A stretch of DNA of 64,000 nucleotides from Solirubrobacteraceae bacterium (GCA_025449845.1 JANWIP010000006.1:109426-173425); one strand, 5' to 3'. Positions 15,944 through 24,971 are shown, counted from the stretch's first letter. Made by a program: numbers and translations. Notes: a model not told the origin generated them from the sequence alone.

Positions 15944-16230
15944 AGCCGGTTCGCAGCTTCAGGGCGGCGCTTGGCATCCCAATGGGCCGCCGGCGCCGTC
16001 CTGCTGCACCCTTTTTGTGCTTCGACGCCCTCTTGATGTGCTTCGACGCCCGCTTGGCTTTCTTCCTGGCAGCTTTCTTGACCTTGGGGCAGCCGCTGAT
16101 CGCGATCTTCGTGGTCTGCTTGATTTCAGCTCCATTCTGGGCCACGATCGTGGTCGGCATCGCCAGCGCCGCGCCGCAGAGGCTGTAGTGCGCGGCGGCC
16201 GGCAGGTTGGTCGTTAGCGCTGAGAAAGGC
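15936..16230 (-). pseudogene. Frameshifted C-terminal part of the secreted protein gene
   Basis: In the frame next to that of the 819-residue gene the sequence reads ALTTNLPAAAHYSLCGAALAMPTTIVAQNG and ends in a Lys/Arg/His-rich tail. It matches the C-terminus of the 1088-residue paralogue at 25499 (LCGTSLTMPTTITGQNG). Loss of one base near 16230 separates it from the main frame, which stops early with SQR at 16214. Confidence 0.7.
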
Positions 16231-18673
16231 CCAGGAGCAGGGTCAGTTCGAAGGAGATAACGGGAACATCGGGGATCGTCTGGAAGGTGCTCGAGGTGAT
16301 GCCCTGCTTGATGTTGGTGGCGCCAATCAGATCGAATGTGACACCGTCCCCCTGAAGGACCACAACCAGATCGGGGAAGCCCGCGCCGCCGTGGCTGACC
16401 AGAAAGGCCGGTCCGCTCACAGCAACTGGTAGCACCGGCGTGCTCGCCGTGGCCGTGCCGACGACCGAGGCGGCGGGACAGCCAGCCGGATTGCCTTCAA
16501 ACTGGGCCAAGGTGCAAGCCTTCTGGATCGTCGTGAGCCGCGAGGGAAGCTGTGCGGGCAGGTCCACCTTGACCAGATGCGCGTTGGCCTCTCCCGCGAC
16601 ACCCTCGACGATCTTCACCTTCAGGCCGGCGCCGTTCTTCTTGCTGGCCTTCCCAACTGTCGAGGCGGTCAGCTTCGGGTTGAACGGCAGGCCTCCGCAG
16701 CCACTCGCCTGGAACGGGCTGGAGACGTTCGCCGTGGCGCCCTGCGCCGCCGCGATGCTCGCGGCGATCGCCTGCGGGGCGCAGTTGGTGGGGTTGAAGA
16801 TGAAACCGGGCCGATCGATCGCCAAGCTCACACCCTGAACCCGCAGCGGGATGCCGGCAAGAATCTGTGGCAACGGATCGCTGGTGACCGTCACGTGGGA
16901 ATCGTGGGGGTCGGCGTGGATGCTCGCCCGCACGAGCACGCTCCCGAGGTCGAAAGGCCCGACCCGCGCCGCCACGACGATGCTCAGGCCGAACGGGGCG
17001 CCCCCATAAGGGCCCGTGAGGTACACGCTGCCCGGCACCGAGACGGGCTGGGAGCCAGGGCCCAGCGCGACCGTCGCGTGGCCGATCCGGCTCGCCGCGT
17101 CGCATGTCCCCCGCGAAGCTTGGGGCTCGGTGCAAGGCGTCACGGAAGCGATCGTCCCCAGCAGTCCTGGTGGCAACTGCACCTTTGCCTGTGAGAGCGT
17201 CTGCTGGCCATCGGTGCGCCCGAAGGTGACCGTCAGCGGACTGAATGCATTGGCGAGCGCCTGGGCGGTGCCGGCGCCAAAGGACGGGGAGAAAGGCAGC
17301 GTGGCAGGGCACGCGCCTCCCGCACCATCCCATGAGATCTCGAAGGTCGAAGACGGCGTGGCATCGAAGGCGCCTTCCGCGCCGCCCGCGGGCCAGGGGG
17401 TGAGATCGGTGGTGCTCGTGTAGGCGCCACAGGTGGGGGGTGTCGCCAGCAGCGCGCTCGGGCCCGAGGCGAAGCTGAGGTCGAGATCTTCGACGGGCAG
17501 TTCCGGGTTCTGCCTGAAGCTGAAGCTGGCCGTCAGCTGGCCGGTGCCCGGGTCCACGGCAACGGAGCCGGAGAACTTGACGAACACGCTGCTCTGGGGA
17601 TCGCTCACGGCGATGTACAGACGCAGGAGCCTGCCGCCGGCGGCGTCGGCGTCGGTGCACGGCCCGCACGCGGGAGTGCCGAGGTAGATCGCGCCGGGGA
17701 GCGGGTGGTTCACCAGGGGGCTGTGAATTTCAGCCGCCCCGATCTGGGACGCCGCGGGGCAGTTGGCCGGCTGCGAAGAGTCGATCGCGAACTGTTCTTC
17801 ATCACAGGCCGCCAAGCCTTCGGCACCCGCGAGCGAGAGGGAGAGCCCGACAGGAAGAGCGATCACGGCGCTCTTCAATTCCACGCTGGCCTGCTGAGCA
17901 GACCCTTCGGCCGGGGGGATGTGCAGATCGATCGACGCGCCGCTGGGAGCGTCCACGGCGGTGGCATCGGGGTGCACGAGGACGCTGGGGTCGAAAACCA
18001 GAGAGTCACCCGGCGCTACCCGCCGGGTGACTCCGCTTGGCAAGTGTGCGCCGCTCTGCCTGGCCCGGCGGGTTGCCGCCCGGCGGATTGTGGCCCGGCG
18101 GGTTGCGCCGTATCTCCCGCGGGCTTTTTTCTGGCACCCCTCACGCCTGCGCTTTGGCTTCCCCTTGCACGCCCTCAGCGCCTTCGCCAACTTCCGCGCG
18201 CGAGATTTGCGTCTGGGAGGTGTAACGGTGGCTTCCTTCGTGGGCGGCTGCGGTGCCAGCCCGGAGAGATTCGGGAACGTCGCGGGGTCCGCCACCAGCG
18301 GCGACGGTCCAGGAGCGGTGGTGAAAGTCTGATCGATGCCAGCGACGGCGCCGTCGGCATTGCTCGCATTGATGCGGTAGTGGTAGGTCGTGCCGGGCCG
18401 CAGGTTGGAGAAAGCGGTTGTGAGGGTCTGATCGACTGCGACCGAGCCGGCGTCGCCGAAGACGGGGATGCCATAGGCCGTGGTGGTCCCGAGGTCGAAG
18501 CGGTAGATGGTTTGGAGACCGTTTGGGTTAACGGTGGCAGAGAGCGTCGCGGTGCCCTGACTGACATCCGACGCGGCGCCTGTGGTGACACTGGGAGGCT
18601 GCGCGAGAGCGGATGCACATAGGAGGGCGGGCGCCACCAGACAGCAGCAGACGATCAAAAATCGAAGTTTCAT
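16214..18673 (-). CDS. Large secreted protein with Fn3-like domain and repeated Cys-pair modules
   Basis: 819 residues. A signal peptide (FLIVCCCLVAPALLCASALA) leads to one fibronectin-III-like domain (residues ~28-118, ending GTTYHYRINASNADG), a Lys/Arg segment with LRACKGKPKRRREGC near 168, then at least three modules. Each module has two cysteines about 10-15 residues apart, then (P)AAS-x-IG and, ~25 residues on, a hydrophobic strand (GxIYLGTP, GSVYLTGP, PAFLVSHG). Much of residues 440-810 is highly similar to the 1088-residue protein at 25499. The true 3' end is lost by a one-base shift. It is divergent from the double-TetR gene. Role at the cell surface is likely; activity unknown. Confidence 0.75.
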   Translation of the reverse strand: MKLRFLIVCCCLVAPALLCASALAQPPSVTTGAASDVSQGTATLSATVNPNGLQTIYRFDLGTTTAYGIPVFGDAGSVAVDQTLTTAFSNLRPGTTYHYRINASNADGAVAGIDQTFTTAPGPSPLVADPATFPNLSGLAPQPPTKEATVTPPRRKSRARKLAKALRACKGKPKRRREGCQKKARGRYGATRRATIRRAATRRARQSGAHLPSGVTRRVAPGDSLVFDPSVLVHPDATAVDAPSGASIDLHIPPAEGSAQQASVELKSAVIALPVGLSLSLAGAEGLAACDEEQFAIDSSQPANCPAASQIGAAEIHSPLVNHPLPGAIYLGTPACGPCTDADAAGGRLLRLYIAVSDPQSSVFVKFSGSVAVDPGTGQLTASFSFRQNPELPVEDLDLSFASGPSALLATPPTCGAYTSTTDLTPWPAGGAEGAFDATPSSTFEISWDGAGGACPATLPFSPSFGAGTAQALANAFSPLTVTFGRTDGQQTLSQAKVQLPPGLLGTIASVTPCTEPQASRGTCDAASRIGHATVALGPGSQPVSVPGSVYLTGPYGGAPFGLSIVVAARVGPFDLGSVLVRASIHADPHDSHVTVTSDPLPQILAGIPLRVQGVSLAIDRPGFIFNPTNCAPQAIAASIAAAQGATANVSSPFQASGCGGLPFNPKLTASTVGKASKKNGAGLKVKIVEGVAGEANAHLVKVDLPAQLPSRLTTIQKACTLAQFEGNPAGCPAASVVGTATASTPVLPVAVSGPAFLVSHGGAGFPDLVVVLQGDGVTFDLIGATNIKQGITSSTFQTIPDVPVISFELTLLLGLSQR

Positions 18674-18729
18674 GAGAGCGCTTTATAACAAAAGGTGAAG
18701 TGAATATGCACATTTCATGTACGCCACTG

Positions 18730-18740
18730 GTAACAGTTAC
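18730..18740. promoter_or_regulatory. 11-bp palindrome upstream of the secreted protein gene
   Basis: GTAAC-A-GTTAC is a perfect palindrome 57 bp upstream of the 18673 start, within an AT-richer stretch. It could be an operator for the divergent double-TetR protein or another regulator. Confidence 0.35.
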
Positions 18741-18797
18741 TTAATCATTCATCCCTTGATTCACAGCAGAGCGCCCAGGTACTCGCGGAGGGCGGCT

Positions 18798-18825
18798 GAC
18801 ACCGTGTCGGCAAACCGGCCGACAC
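18798..18825. promoter_or_regulatory. Inverted repeats upstream of the double-TetR gene
   Basis: GTGTCGGC (18804-18811) and GCCGACAC (18818-18825) form a perfect 8-6-8 inverted repeat. A further GACAC (18798-18802) makes a second palindrome with the first GTGTC, and another GACAC lies just before the GTG start. The position fits TetR autoregulation. Confidence 0.55.
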
Positions 18826-18849
18826 GATCTTTGCGATCATCACGACACA

Positions 18850-20190
18850 GTGAACTCCCAGCGCATGCGCGCCATCCACGCCATCCTCGCGCTTGCCTTC
18901 AGCGAGGGTTACACGCATACCACCGTGGCACAGATCACGCGTGAGGCGGGCATTTCCCGCACCACCTTCTACGAGTACTTCAAGGACAAGGAAGACTGCT
19001 TCCTCGCCGCGCACAACCAGCTCGCCGCTGCGCTGGTGGCCGAGGTCGAGCGAGCGCTCGTGGGCAGCGAGGGCTCACAGGTGCTGGCTGCCAGCGATGG
19101 CCCACAGGCGCTTGCCGCGGCTCTGACGGCCCTGGTGAGCTTTGCGCAGCGCGAGCCCGCCACCTTCCATCTGCTCACGCACGAAGCGATGATCGCCGGG
19201 CCGCGCGCCCTGGACGCGCGCGACGAGCTGATGCTGAGGATCGAGCAAAGCGTGGAGGCAGCGCAGAGCGCCGCGCAGACGCAGGACGCCGCGGAGGTGC
19301 CGGACATACCGGTCAAGCTGGTGCTGGGCGGCGCGGTGCGGCTGATCGGGATGTCGATGCGCAGGGCCGGGGGCACACCGGAGTCCTCGCTGGCCGAGCT
19401 GCCGCGATGGCTTGACTGCTACAGGGTGCCCGCGGGCAAGGCACGCTGGCTGGAGCTCACGCGGGTCGACTCCGTCGCGGTCGCGCGGAAGGCCCCGATG
19501 CGTCCGTTGGCGCCCCGGCCTCTGCCCCGGGGCCGTCACCGCCTGTCCGATGAGGTCGTGGCCGGAGTGCAGCATGAGCGCATCCTGCACGCCACCGCCG
19601 AGGTGGTCTGCGCGAAGGGCTACGCGGCGAGCACCGTGGCGGACATCGCGGCTGCCGCGGGCATTTCACGCGAAGTGTTCTATACGCACTTCAAAGACAA
19701 GCGCGAGGCGTTCCTGAAGGGCCAGCAGCTGGTGTTCGAGCAGATGATCGCCGCCAGCGCGGGGGCGTTCTTCACCGCCTCGACCGCGTGGCCGCAGCGC
19801 GTCTGGGAGGCGATCCGCACCACGACCGCGTGGATCCTCCAGCAGCCGACGCTGGCGCACTTCGACTTCATCGAGGCTTACGCGCTGGGCCCGTCCGATG
19901 CAAAGCGCGTGGACGAGAACGTGCTTGCCTTCAATGTCTTCCTGGAGGAGGGCTATCGCTACCGCCCACAGGCCGCCGAGGTGCCGCGCCTGATTGGCGA
20001 GGCGATCGCCGGCTCGATCCTTGAGCTGGCGGCGTTCTACATTCGCCACGACCGCGCGCACGAGACCCCCGGCCTATTGCCGCTGCTCACCTATGTGATC
20101 CTCGCGCCTTACACGGGCGCGCAGGCGGCGAACGAGCTGATCGACGGGTTTCTTGCCGCCGCCGGGCAAGCGCTCGCCGAGCGCGCATGA
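18850..20190 (+). CDS. Transcriptional regulator with two fused TetR domains
   Basis: This 446-residue protein has two complete TetR DNA-binding domains: residues ~5-50 (ILALAFSEGYTHTTVAQITREAGISRTTFYEYFKDKED) and ~240-285 (ILHATAEVVCAKGYAASTVADIAAAAGISREVFYTHFKDKREAF). Each is followed by its own helical ligand-type domain. Normal TetR proteins are about 200 residues with one domain and bind as dimers, so this is a covalent pseudo-dimer. The start is GTG 18850, or ATG 18865. Inverted repeats just upstream suggest autoregulation; the divergent secreted protein gene is the obvious further target. Confidence 0.85.
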   Translation: MNSQRMRAIHAILALAFSEGYTHTTVAQITREAGISRTTFYEYFKDKEDCFLAAHNQLAAALVAEVERALVGSEGSQVLAASDGPQALAAALTALVSFAQREPATFHLLTHEAMIAGPRALDARDELMLRIEQSVEAAQSAAQTQDAAEVPDIPVKLVLGGAVRLIGMSMRRAGGTPESSLAELPRWLDCYRVPAGKARWLELTRVDSVAVARKAPMRPLAPRPLPRGRHRLSDEVVAGVQHERILHATAEVVCAKGYAASTVADIAAAAGISREVFYTHFKDKREAFLKGQQLVFEQMIAASAGAFFTASTAWPQRVWEAIRTTTAWILQQPTLAHFDFIEAYALGPSDAKRVDENVLAFNVFLEEGYRYRPQAAEVPRLIGEAIAGSILELAAFYIRHDRAHETPGLLPLLTYVILAPYTGAQAANELIDGFLAAAGQALAERA

Positions 20191-20248
20191 GACACCCGTG
20201 CTTCGGCCCTTCTCGATCGAGGCTTTCGGCCCCACCTCGGCCCTGCTA

Positions 20249-20270
20249 TACCCTACCCCCGTGGTAGGTA
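20249..20270. promoter_or_regulatory. Operator/promoter before sufR
   Basis: TACCCTACC (20249-20257) and GGTAGGTA (20263-20270) form an inverted repeat, imperfect by one base, over a possible -10 (TATACC, 20247-20252). The position just before the Rrf2 gene fits autoregulation of the suf operon. Confidence 0.5.
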
Positions 20271-20277
20271 TTCAGCG

Positions 20278-20787
20278 ATGATGTTCTCGACCAAGGCCGA
20301 GTACGGCGTGCGCGTGATGGTCGCGCTGGCCCGCCGCGCGAGCATGGCCGAAGATGGCCTTGACCCGGTTCTGCCGCTGGCGGAGATCGCCGAGCGCGAT
20401 GGCCTGCCGCTGGCCTACCTGGAGCATCTGGTGGCGCGCCTGCGCAAGGCCGGCCTGATCGACAGCCGGCGCGGCGCGCGTGGCGGCTACATGCTGGCGC
20501 GCCCCGCCAAGGAGATCACGATGGCCGAGGTGGTGGAGGCGCTGGAGGGCTCGATCGCGCCGATCGAGTGCATCTCGGTAGGCGCCAACGGCGAGGTGGT
20601 GTGCGCGCGCGAGAGCGACCTCACGCATGTGTGCCCGACAAAGCTTCTATGGACGCGCGTGCGCGGCTCGATCGTGAGCACGCTGACGCAGACGACCCTG
20701 GCCGACCTGCTGGTGACCCCGGCTCCGGCAGCACTGAACACCCCCACGCGAGCAGCAAAAATTGAACCTATGACAACTGGAGCCTGA
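20278..20787 (+). CDS. sufR: Rrf2-family Fe-S regulator of the suf operon (SufR/IscR-like)
   Basis: The 169-residue protein begins MMFSTKAEYGVRVMVALA, the Rrf2 opening. It has a winged helix (GLPLAYLEHLVARLRKAGLIDSRRGARGGYML) and three cysteines (IECIS, VVCARE, HVCPTK, residues ~99-121) placed to bind an Fe-S cluster. The C-terminus is a low-complexity tail. It heads sufC-D-S-U, 8 bp before sufC, and probably represses the operon when its cluster is intact. Start: adjacent ATGs at 20278 and 20281. Whether to call it SufR or IscR is a matter of naming. Confidence 0.85.
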   Translation: MMFSTKAEYGVRVMVALARRASMAEDGLDPVLPLAEIAERDGLPLAYLEHLVARLRKAGLIDSRRGARGGYMLARPAKEITMAEVVEALEGSIAPIECISVGANGEVVCARESDLTHVCPTKLLWTRVRGSIVSTLTQTTLADLLVTPAPAALNTPTRAAKIEPMTTGA

Positions 20788-20795
20788 AAAGCGAT

Positions 20796-21551
20796 ATGTC
20801 CGACCTGGAGATCACAGACCTGCACGTGCGCACCGAGGATCGCGAGATCCTCAAAGGCGTCAACCTGAGCATCAAGAAGGGCGAGATCCACGCCCTGATG
20901 GGCCCCAATGGCTCAGGCAAGAGCACGCTGGCGAACACGCTGCTGGGCCATCCCTCCTACGAGATCACCGAGGGCAAGATCGTCTTCAAGGGCGAGGACA
21001 TCACCGGTTCGGACCCGCATGAGCGCGCGAAGGCCGGCCTGTTTCTGGCCTTCCAGTACCCGGTCGCGATCCCCGGCGTCTCGGTGGCGAACTTCTTGCG
21101 CATGGCGATCAACGCCAAGCGCGAGGAGCCGATCCAGGTGAAGGAGTTCCGCACGGAGCTACAGCACGCGATCGATCTGCTGGACGTGGATCGCTCGTTC
21201 ACCTCACGCCACCTCAACGACGGTTTCAGCGGCGGCGAGAAGAAGCGCGCCGAGATCCTGCAGATGGCGATGCTCAAGCCAGACGTGGCGATTCTCGACG
21301 AGACCGACTCGGGCCTTGACATCGACGCCTTGCGCACGGTGGCGGAGGGCGTTGCCCGACTGCACGACGAGCAGGGTCTGGGCGCGCTGATCATCACCCA
21401 CTATCAGCGCATCCTGCACTACATCGAGCCTCAGTTCGTGCACATCATGCTGGACGGGCGCATCGTGCTGAGCGGCGGCGTGGAGCTGGTGGAGCGCCTG
21501 GAGCGCGAAGGCTACGACGAGATCCGCCAGGAGTTCGGCGCCAGTGTCTGA
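20796..21551 (+). CDS. sufC: SufC, Fe-S assembly ATPase
   Basis: The 251-residue ABC ATPase has Walker A GPNGSGKS, the SufC-type signature FSGGEKKRAEILQ and Walker B VAILDETDSGLDID. SufC binds SufB and SufD to form the scaffold on which Fe-S clusters are assembled in the cytoplasm. It is soluble with no transporter partner. It sits 8 bp after sufR and its end overlaps sufD by 8 bp, so the genes are co-translated. Length and motifs are normal. Confidence 0.97.
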   Translation: MSDLEITDLHVRTEDREILKGVNLSIKKGEIHALMGPNGSGKSTLANTLLGHPSYEITEGKIVFKGEDITGSDPHERAKAGLFLAFQYPVAIPGVSVANFLRMAINAKREEPIQVKEFRTELQHAIDLLDVDRSFTSRHLNDGFSGGEKKRAEILQMAMLKPDVAILDETDSGLDIDALRTVAEGVARLHDEQGLGALIITHYQRILHYIEPQFVHIMLDGRIVLSGGVELVERLEREGYDEIRQEFGASV

Positions 21552-22932
21552 AAACGAGAGCAGTGCAAACGGAGCAGCGGTAACGGTCAAGCCGGGCAGG
21601 CACCGCGAGTCGACGCTGTACAGCGCCTTGGCGGGAGTGGGCGCTGGAGGCAAAGGCAAGAGCCTGGCGGCGCTGCGCGAGGAGGCCCTGGCAGTATATG
21701 AGCGCACGGAGCTGCCGGTCTGGCGCCGCTCTGGCTTCTGGACGACCAGCCTGCAGGAGCTCGACCTGGACAAGCTGGAAGTGCGCCACCACCCCCAGGG
21801 GGAGCTGCCGGCGATCGTGCTGGAGACGCTTCCCGAGCGCAAGCGCGCCGGCCGACTGGTGCAGCGCGAGGGCTCGGTCGTGCAGCTGGAGTTGGACGCG
21901 GAGCTGGCGGGGAAGGGCGTGGTGCTGTGCTCGCTGGAGGATGCCGCCGTAAACCATACGGAGCTCTTCGAGCAGTACTACAGCAAGCGCCTCACGAGCG
22001 ACCGCCACAAGCTGGAGGCGGCGAACGCGGCGCTCTGGAGCGGCGGCGCGTTCCTGCACGTGCCGGCCGGTGTCGTGGTCGAGGACCCGTTCGAGATCGC
22101 CTACGCGCTGGACGGGGCGGGCGCGGCGATGTACGCGCGCACGCTCGTCATCGGCGACGCGGGCAGCGACTTCAAGCTGCACGAGTACAACCTCGCGCCG
22201 GACTTCGACACGGGGCAGGCTCTCTGCGCCGCCGCCTTCGAGATGTACCTGCGAGACGGCGCCCGCTGCCGTCTCGCGCAGGTGCAGGACTGGGGCAACG
22301 GTGAGGTCTTCGACGCATCCACGCGCGTCGTGGAGGTGGGCCGCGACGCCTACTGTCACTGGCTGCCCGCCCTCGTGGGCGGCCACCTCGTGCGCCAGCA
22401 CCTAGAGCTGGCCGTGAGCGAGCCAGGGGGCGACATGGCCTTCCGCGGCGTCTTCTTCGCGGAGGCCAGCGAGCTGCTGGACGTCTTCGCGGTGGACCTG
22501 CACGAGACGGGCCCGAGCGGCGGCGACGTGCACTGGCGCGGCGCGGCCACGGGATCGAGCCGCGCGAGCTTCGAGGGCCTGATCCAGATCGACCCGGGCG
22601 CGCAGCAGACCCACACCTACCTGCAGATCCACTCGATGATGCTCTCGCCCAAGGCGCGCATCGACGCGATCCCTTCCGTGCTGGTCAGCGCCGACGACGT
22701 GTCGGCCAGCCACGGCGGCACCGTGGGCGAGCTGGACGAGGCCGTGATCTTCTACATGCAGACGCGGGGTCTCGACCGCGCGAGCGCGGTGCGCGTGATC
22801 GTGGAGGGCTTCTTCGAGCCGCTGCTCAGCGAGCTGCAGGACGAGCCGTTGGAAGAGCTCGTGCGCGCCAAGGTGGCCGCGAAGCTCGCGCGAGCGAGCG
22901 AGGACATACGCGAGTATGCGGAGACTCGGTAA
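21544..22932 (+). CDS. sufD: SufD-like Fe-S assembly scaffold protein
   Basis: The 462-residue protein belongs to the SufB/SufD family: N-terminal ELPVWRRSGFWTTSLQELDLDKLEV, then the beta-helix core (HVPAGVVVEDPFEI) and a C-terminus with HGGTVGELDEAVIFYMQTRGL. Length and the lack of the SufB-type GCTAQ-like segment favour SufD. It should pair with SufC here and with SufB encoded at 35107. The GTG start lies inside the end of sufC. Confidence 0.9.
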   Translation: MSENESSANGAAVTVKPGRHRESTLYSALAGVGAGGKGKSLAALREEALAVYERTELPVWRRSGFWTTSLQELDLDKLEVRHHPQGELPAIVLETLPERKRAGRLVQREGSVVQLELDAELAGKGVVLCSLEDAAVNHTELFEQYYSKRLTSDRHKLEAANAALWSGGAFLHVPAGVVVEDPFEIAYALDGAGAAMYARTLVIGDAGSDFKLHEYNLAPDFDTGQALCAAAFEMYLRDGARCRLAQVQDWGNGEVFDASTRVVEVGRDAYCHWLPALVGGHLVRQHLELAVSEPGGDMAFRGVFFAEASELLDVFAVDLHETGPSGGDVHWRGAATGSSRASFEGLIQIDPGAQQTHTYLQIHSMMLSPKARIDAIPSVLVSADDVSASHGGTVGELDEAVIFYMQTRGLDRASAVRVIVEGFFEPLLSELQDEPLEELVRAKVAAKLARASEDIREYAETR

Positions 22933-22986
22933 TTATTTTTTGAGTAGTGGGGGCCGCGCGCTGCGGGGCCGAGTGGTGAACCCGCG

Positions 22987-24237
22987 ATGACTGTGGAGAC
23001 CCGCACGGCTGCCGATCTCGGCGTCCGGTCCGATTTCCCGATCCTCACACGTGAGTGGGACGGGCGCCCCCTGATCTACCTGGACACGGCGGCGACCAGT
23101 CAGAAGCCGCAGGTGGTGATCGACGCGGTGTCAGACCATCTGGCAAGCCACAACGCGAACGTGCACCGTGGCGTGTACGCGCTGGCGCAGGAGGCCGACG
23201 CGGCCTACGACGAGTCACGTCGCCGGGTCGCGGCGTTCGTGGGCGGCGAGCCGGCCACGACGATCTTCACCAAGAACGTCACCGAGGCGATCAACCTCGT
23301 CGCCTATGCCTGGGGCCGGGCGAACGTCGGCCCGGGCGATGAGGTGCTGATAACGGCGATGGAGCACCACGCGAACATCGTGCCCTGGCAGGTGCTCTGC
23401 CACGAGGTGGGCGCGGAGCTGCGCTACCTCGACGTGGACGAGCACGGCATGCTTGACCCGGCGCAGCTCGATAAGGAGTTGGAACGCGGCAAGGTGCGCC
23501 TGGTGGCCTTCACCCATATCTCAAACGTGCTGGGCACGATCAACCCTGTCGCGGAGATGACGGCCAGGATCCGGGCCGCCGGCGCGCTGTCGCTGGTGGA
23601 CGGCGCCCAGGCGGTCCCCCACATGCCGGTGGACCTGCGCTCGCTCGGCGCGGACTTCTATGCCTGGACGGGCCACAAGGCCCTGGGCCCGACGGGCATC
23701 GGCGTGCTGCACGGCCGCCGCGAGCTGCTGGAGGAGATGCCCCCGTTCCTGACGGGCGGCGACATGATCGCCTCGGTCGACTTCCAGCGGGCCACGTGGA
23801 ACGAGCTGCCCTACAAGTTCGAGGCCGGCACCCCCCCGGTGGCCGAGGCCGTCGGCCTGGGCGCGGCCGTCGAGTATCTGTCGGCCCTCGGCATGGAGCG
23901 CGTGCGAGCGCACGAGCGCGAGCTGACCTCCCACCTGCTGGCGCGCCTGGGCGAGATCCCGGGTCTGCGCGTGGTCGGCCCCCCCGAGGCGGCGCGGCGC
24001 GGCGGCCTGGCCTCGTTCGCGATCGAGGGCATGCACCCCCACGATGTGGCCGAGCTGGCAGACCGCGGCGGCGTCTGCATCCGCGCCGGCCACCACTGCG
24101 CGCAGCCACTCATGCGCTGCCTGGGCCTGAGCGCCACGGCGCGGGCGAGCGTCGGCATCTACAACACGCCCTCCGACGTGGACGCGCTGATCGACGCGCT
24201 GAACGCCGGCCGCGAGATCTTCGGCCTGGGCAGCTGA
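22987..24237 (+). CDS. sufS: SufS cysteine desulfurase
   Basis: The 416-residue class V aminotransferase has the PLP lysine in WTGHKALGPTGIG and the active-site cysteine in RAGHHCAQPLM near residue 368, as in group II desulfurases. It begins RSDFPILTREWDGRPLIYLDTAATSQKP. It takes sulfur from cysteine and passes it to SufU. It follows sufD by 54 bp and precedes sufU by 14 bp. Full length and intact. Confidence 0.96.
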   Translation: MTVETRTAADLGVRSDFPILTREWDGRPLIYLDTAATSQKPQVVIDAVSDHLASHNANVHRGVYALAQEADAAYDESRRRVAAFVGGEPATTIFTKNVTEAINLVAYAWGRANVGPGDEVLITAMEHHANIVPWQVLCHEVGAELRYLDVDEHGMLDPAQLDKELERGKVRLVAFTHISNVLGTINPVAEMTARIRAAGALSLVDGAQAVPHMPVDLRSLGADFYAWTGHKALGPTGIGVLHGRRELLEEMPPFLTGGDMIASVDFQRATWNELPYKFEAGTPPVAEAVGLGAAVEYLSALGMERVRAHERELTSHLLARLGEIPGLRVVGPPEAARRGGLASFAIEGMHPHDVAELADRGGVCIRAGHHCAQPLMRCLGLSATARASVGIYNTPSDVDALIDALNAGREIFGLGS

Positions 24238-24251
24238 GCGAGGCCAGCGCG

Positions 24252-24632
24252 ATGGACGACCTGTACCGCGACTACATCCTTGACCACTACAAGCGCCCGC
24301 GCAACTTCGGCGAGCTGGACCCCCACGACCTGGAGGCCCTCGAGCACAACCCGCTGTGCGGCGACGAGCTGGGCGTGCACATCCGCGTCAAGGACGGCGC
24401 GATCGAGGAGCTGCGCTTCCACGGGCACGGCTGCGCGATCTCGCAGGCCGCCGCGTCGATCGCCAGCGAGGAGTTGCAGGGGATGCAGCTGAGCGAGGTG
24501 GAAGAGCTGGGCGCGGACTGGATGATCGAGCTGCTGGGCATCCCCGTGAGCGCCACGCGGCGCAAGTGCGCGCTGCTGAACCTCAAGGCTGTGCGCGGCG
24601 CGGTCACGGGCGACGGCGCCTGGCCGATCTGA
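24252..24632 (+). CDS. sufU: SufU, zinc-dependent sulfurtransferase
   Basis: The 126-residue IscU/SufU protein has three conserved cysteines (NPLCGDE, HGHGCAIS, TRRKCALL) and the conserved Asp in CGDE. SufU takes persulfide sulfur from SufS and hands it to the SufBCD scaffold. The insertion between the second and third cysteine is of SufU length. It ends the sufR-C-D-S-U operon; the stop lies within two bases of the first copy of a 20-bp direct repeat. Confidence 0.95.
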   Translation: MDDLYRDYILDHYKRPRNFGELDPHDLEALEHNPLCGDELGVHIRVKDGAIEELRFHGHGCAISQAAASIASEELQGMQLSEVEELGADWMIELLGIPVSATRRKCALLNLKAVRGAVTGDGAWPI

Positions 24633-24651
24633 GCCGGGCGCCCGCGGACGC
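24632..24651 (+). repeat. Left copy of 20-bp direct repeat bracketing vapBC
   Basis: The 20 bases are identical to 25463-25482. The left copy abuts the sufU stop and the right copy lies after vapC, so the toxin-antitoxin pair is bracketed. Confidence 0.8.
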
Positions 24652-24697
24652 GCGCCCTCATCTTGTGCAGCCCATTGATAGGCCGTCGGCATCATGG

Positions 24698-24721
24698 CAT
24701 CAATCCTGATATTCTTTGATG
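24698..24721 (+). promoter_or_regulatory. vapBC promoter and operator
   Basis: A -10 (TATTCT, 24710-24715) lies 7 nt before the vapB ATG, implying a leaderless message. CATCAA (24698-24703) and TTGATG (24716-24721) form an inverted repeat around it, well placed for autorepression by the antitoxin. Confidence 0.5.
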
Positions 24722-24722
24722 T

Positions 24723-24971
24723 ATGCGTACCACTCTCACGCTCGACGACGATGTGGCCGTCGCCGTGGAGCGCCGCCGCCGGGAACAGCGACACTCCCTC
24801 AAGCAGGAGGTCAACGAGCTGCTGCGCGTGGGTCTCCTGAATGTGGACCGCATGCCGGTGGAGCACCCACAACCCAGCTTTGAGCCGCTCGATGCCGGCG
24901 AATGCCTGATGCCCAACATCGACAATGTCGCCGAAGTGCTGTCGATCGCCGAGGGCGACGAGCACAGTTGA
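24723..24971 (+). CDS. vapB: VapB-type antitoxin
   Basis: The 82-residue protein opens MRTTLTLDDDVAVAVERRRREQ, a ribbon-helix-helix pattern, followed by SLKQEVNELLRVGL and a flexible C-terminus that would wrap the toxin. It overlaps the PIN toxin start by 4 bp. It should neutralise the toxin and repress its own promoter through the inverted repeat over the -10. Confidence 0.85.
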   Translation: MRTTLTLDDDVAVAVERRRREQRHSLKQEVNELLRVGLLNVDRMPVEHPQPSFEPLDAGECLMPNIDNVAEVLSIAEGDEHS

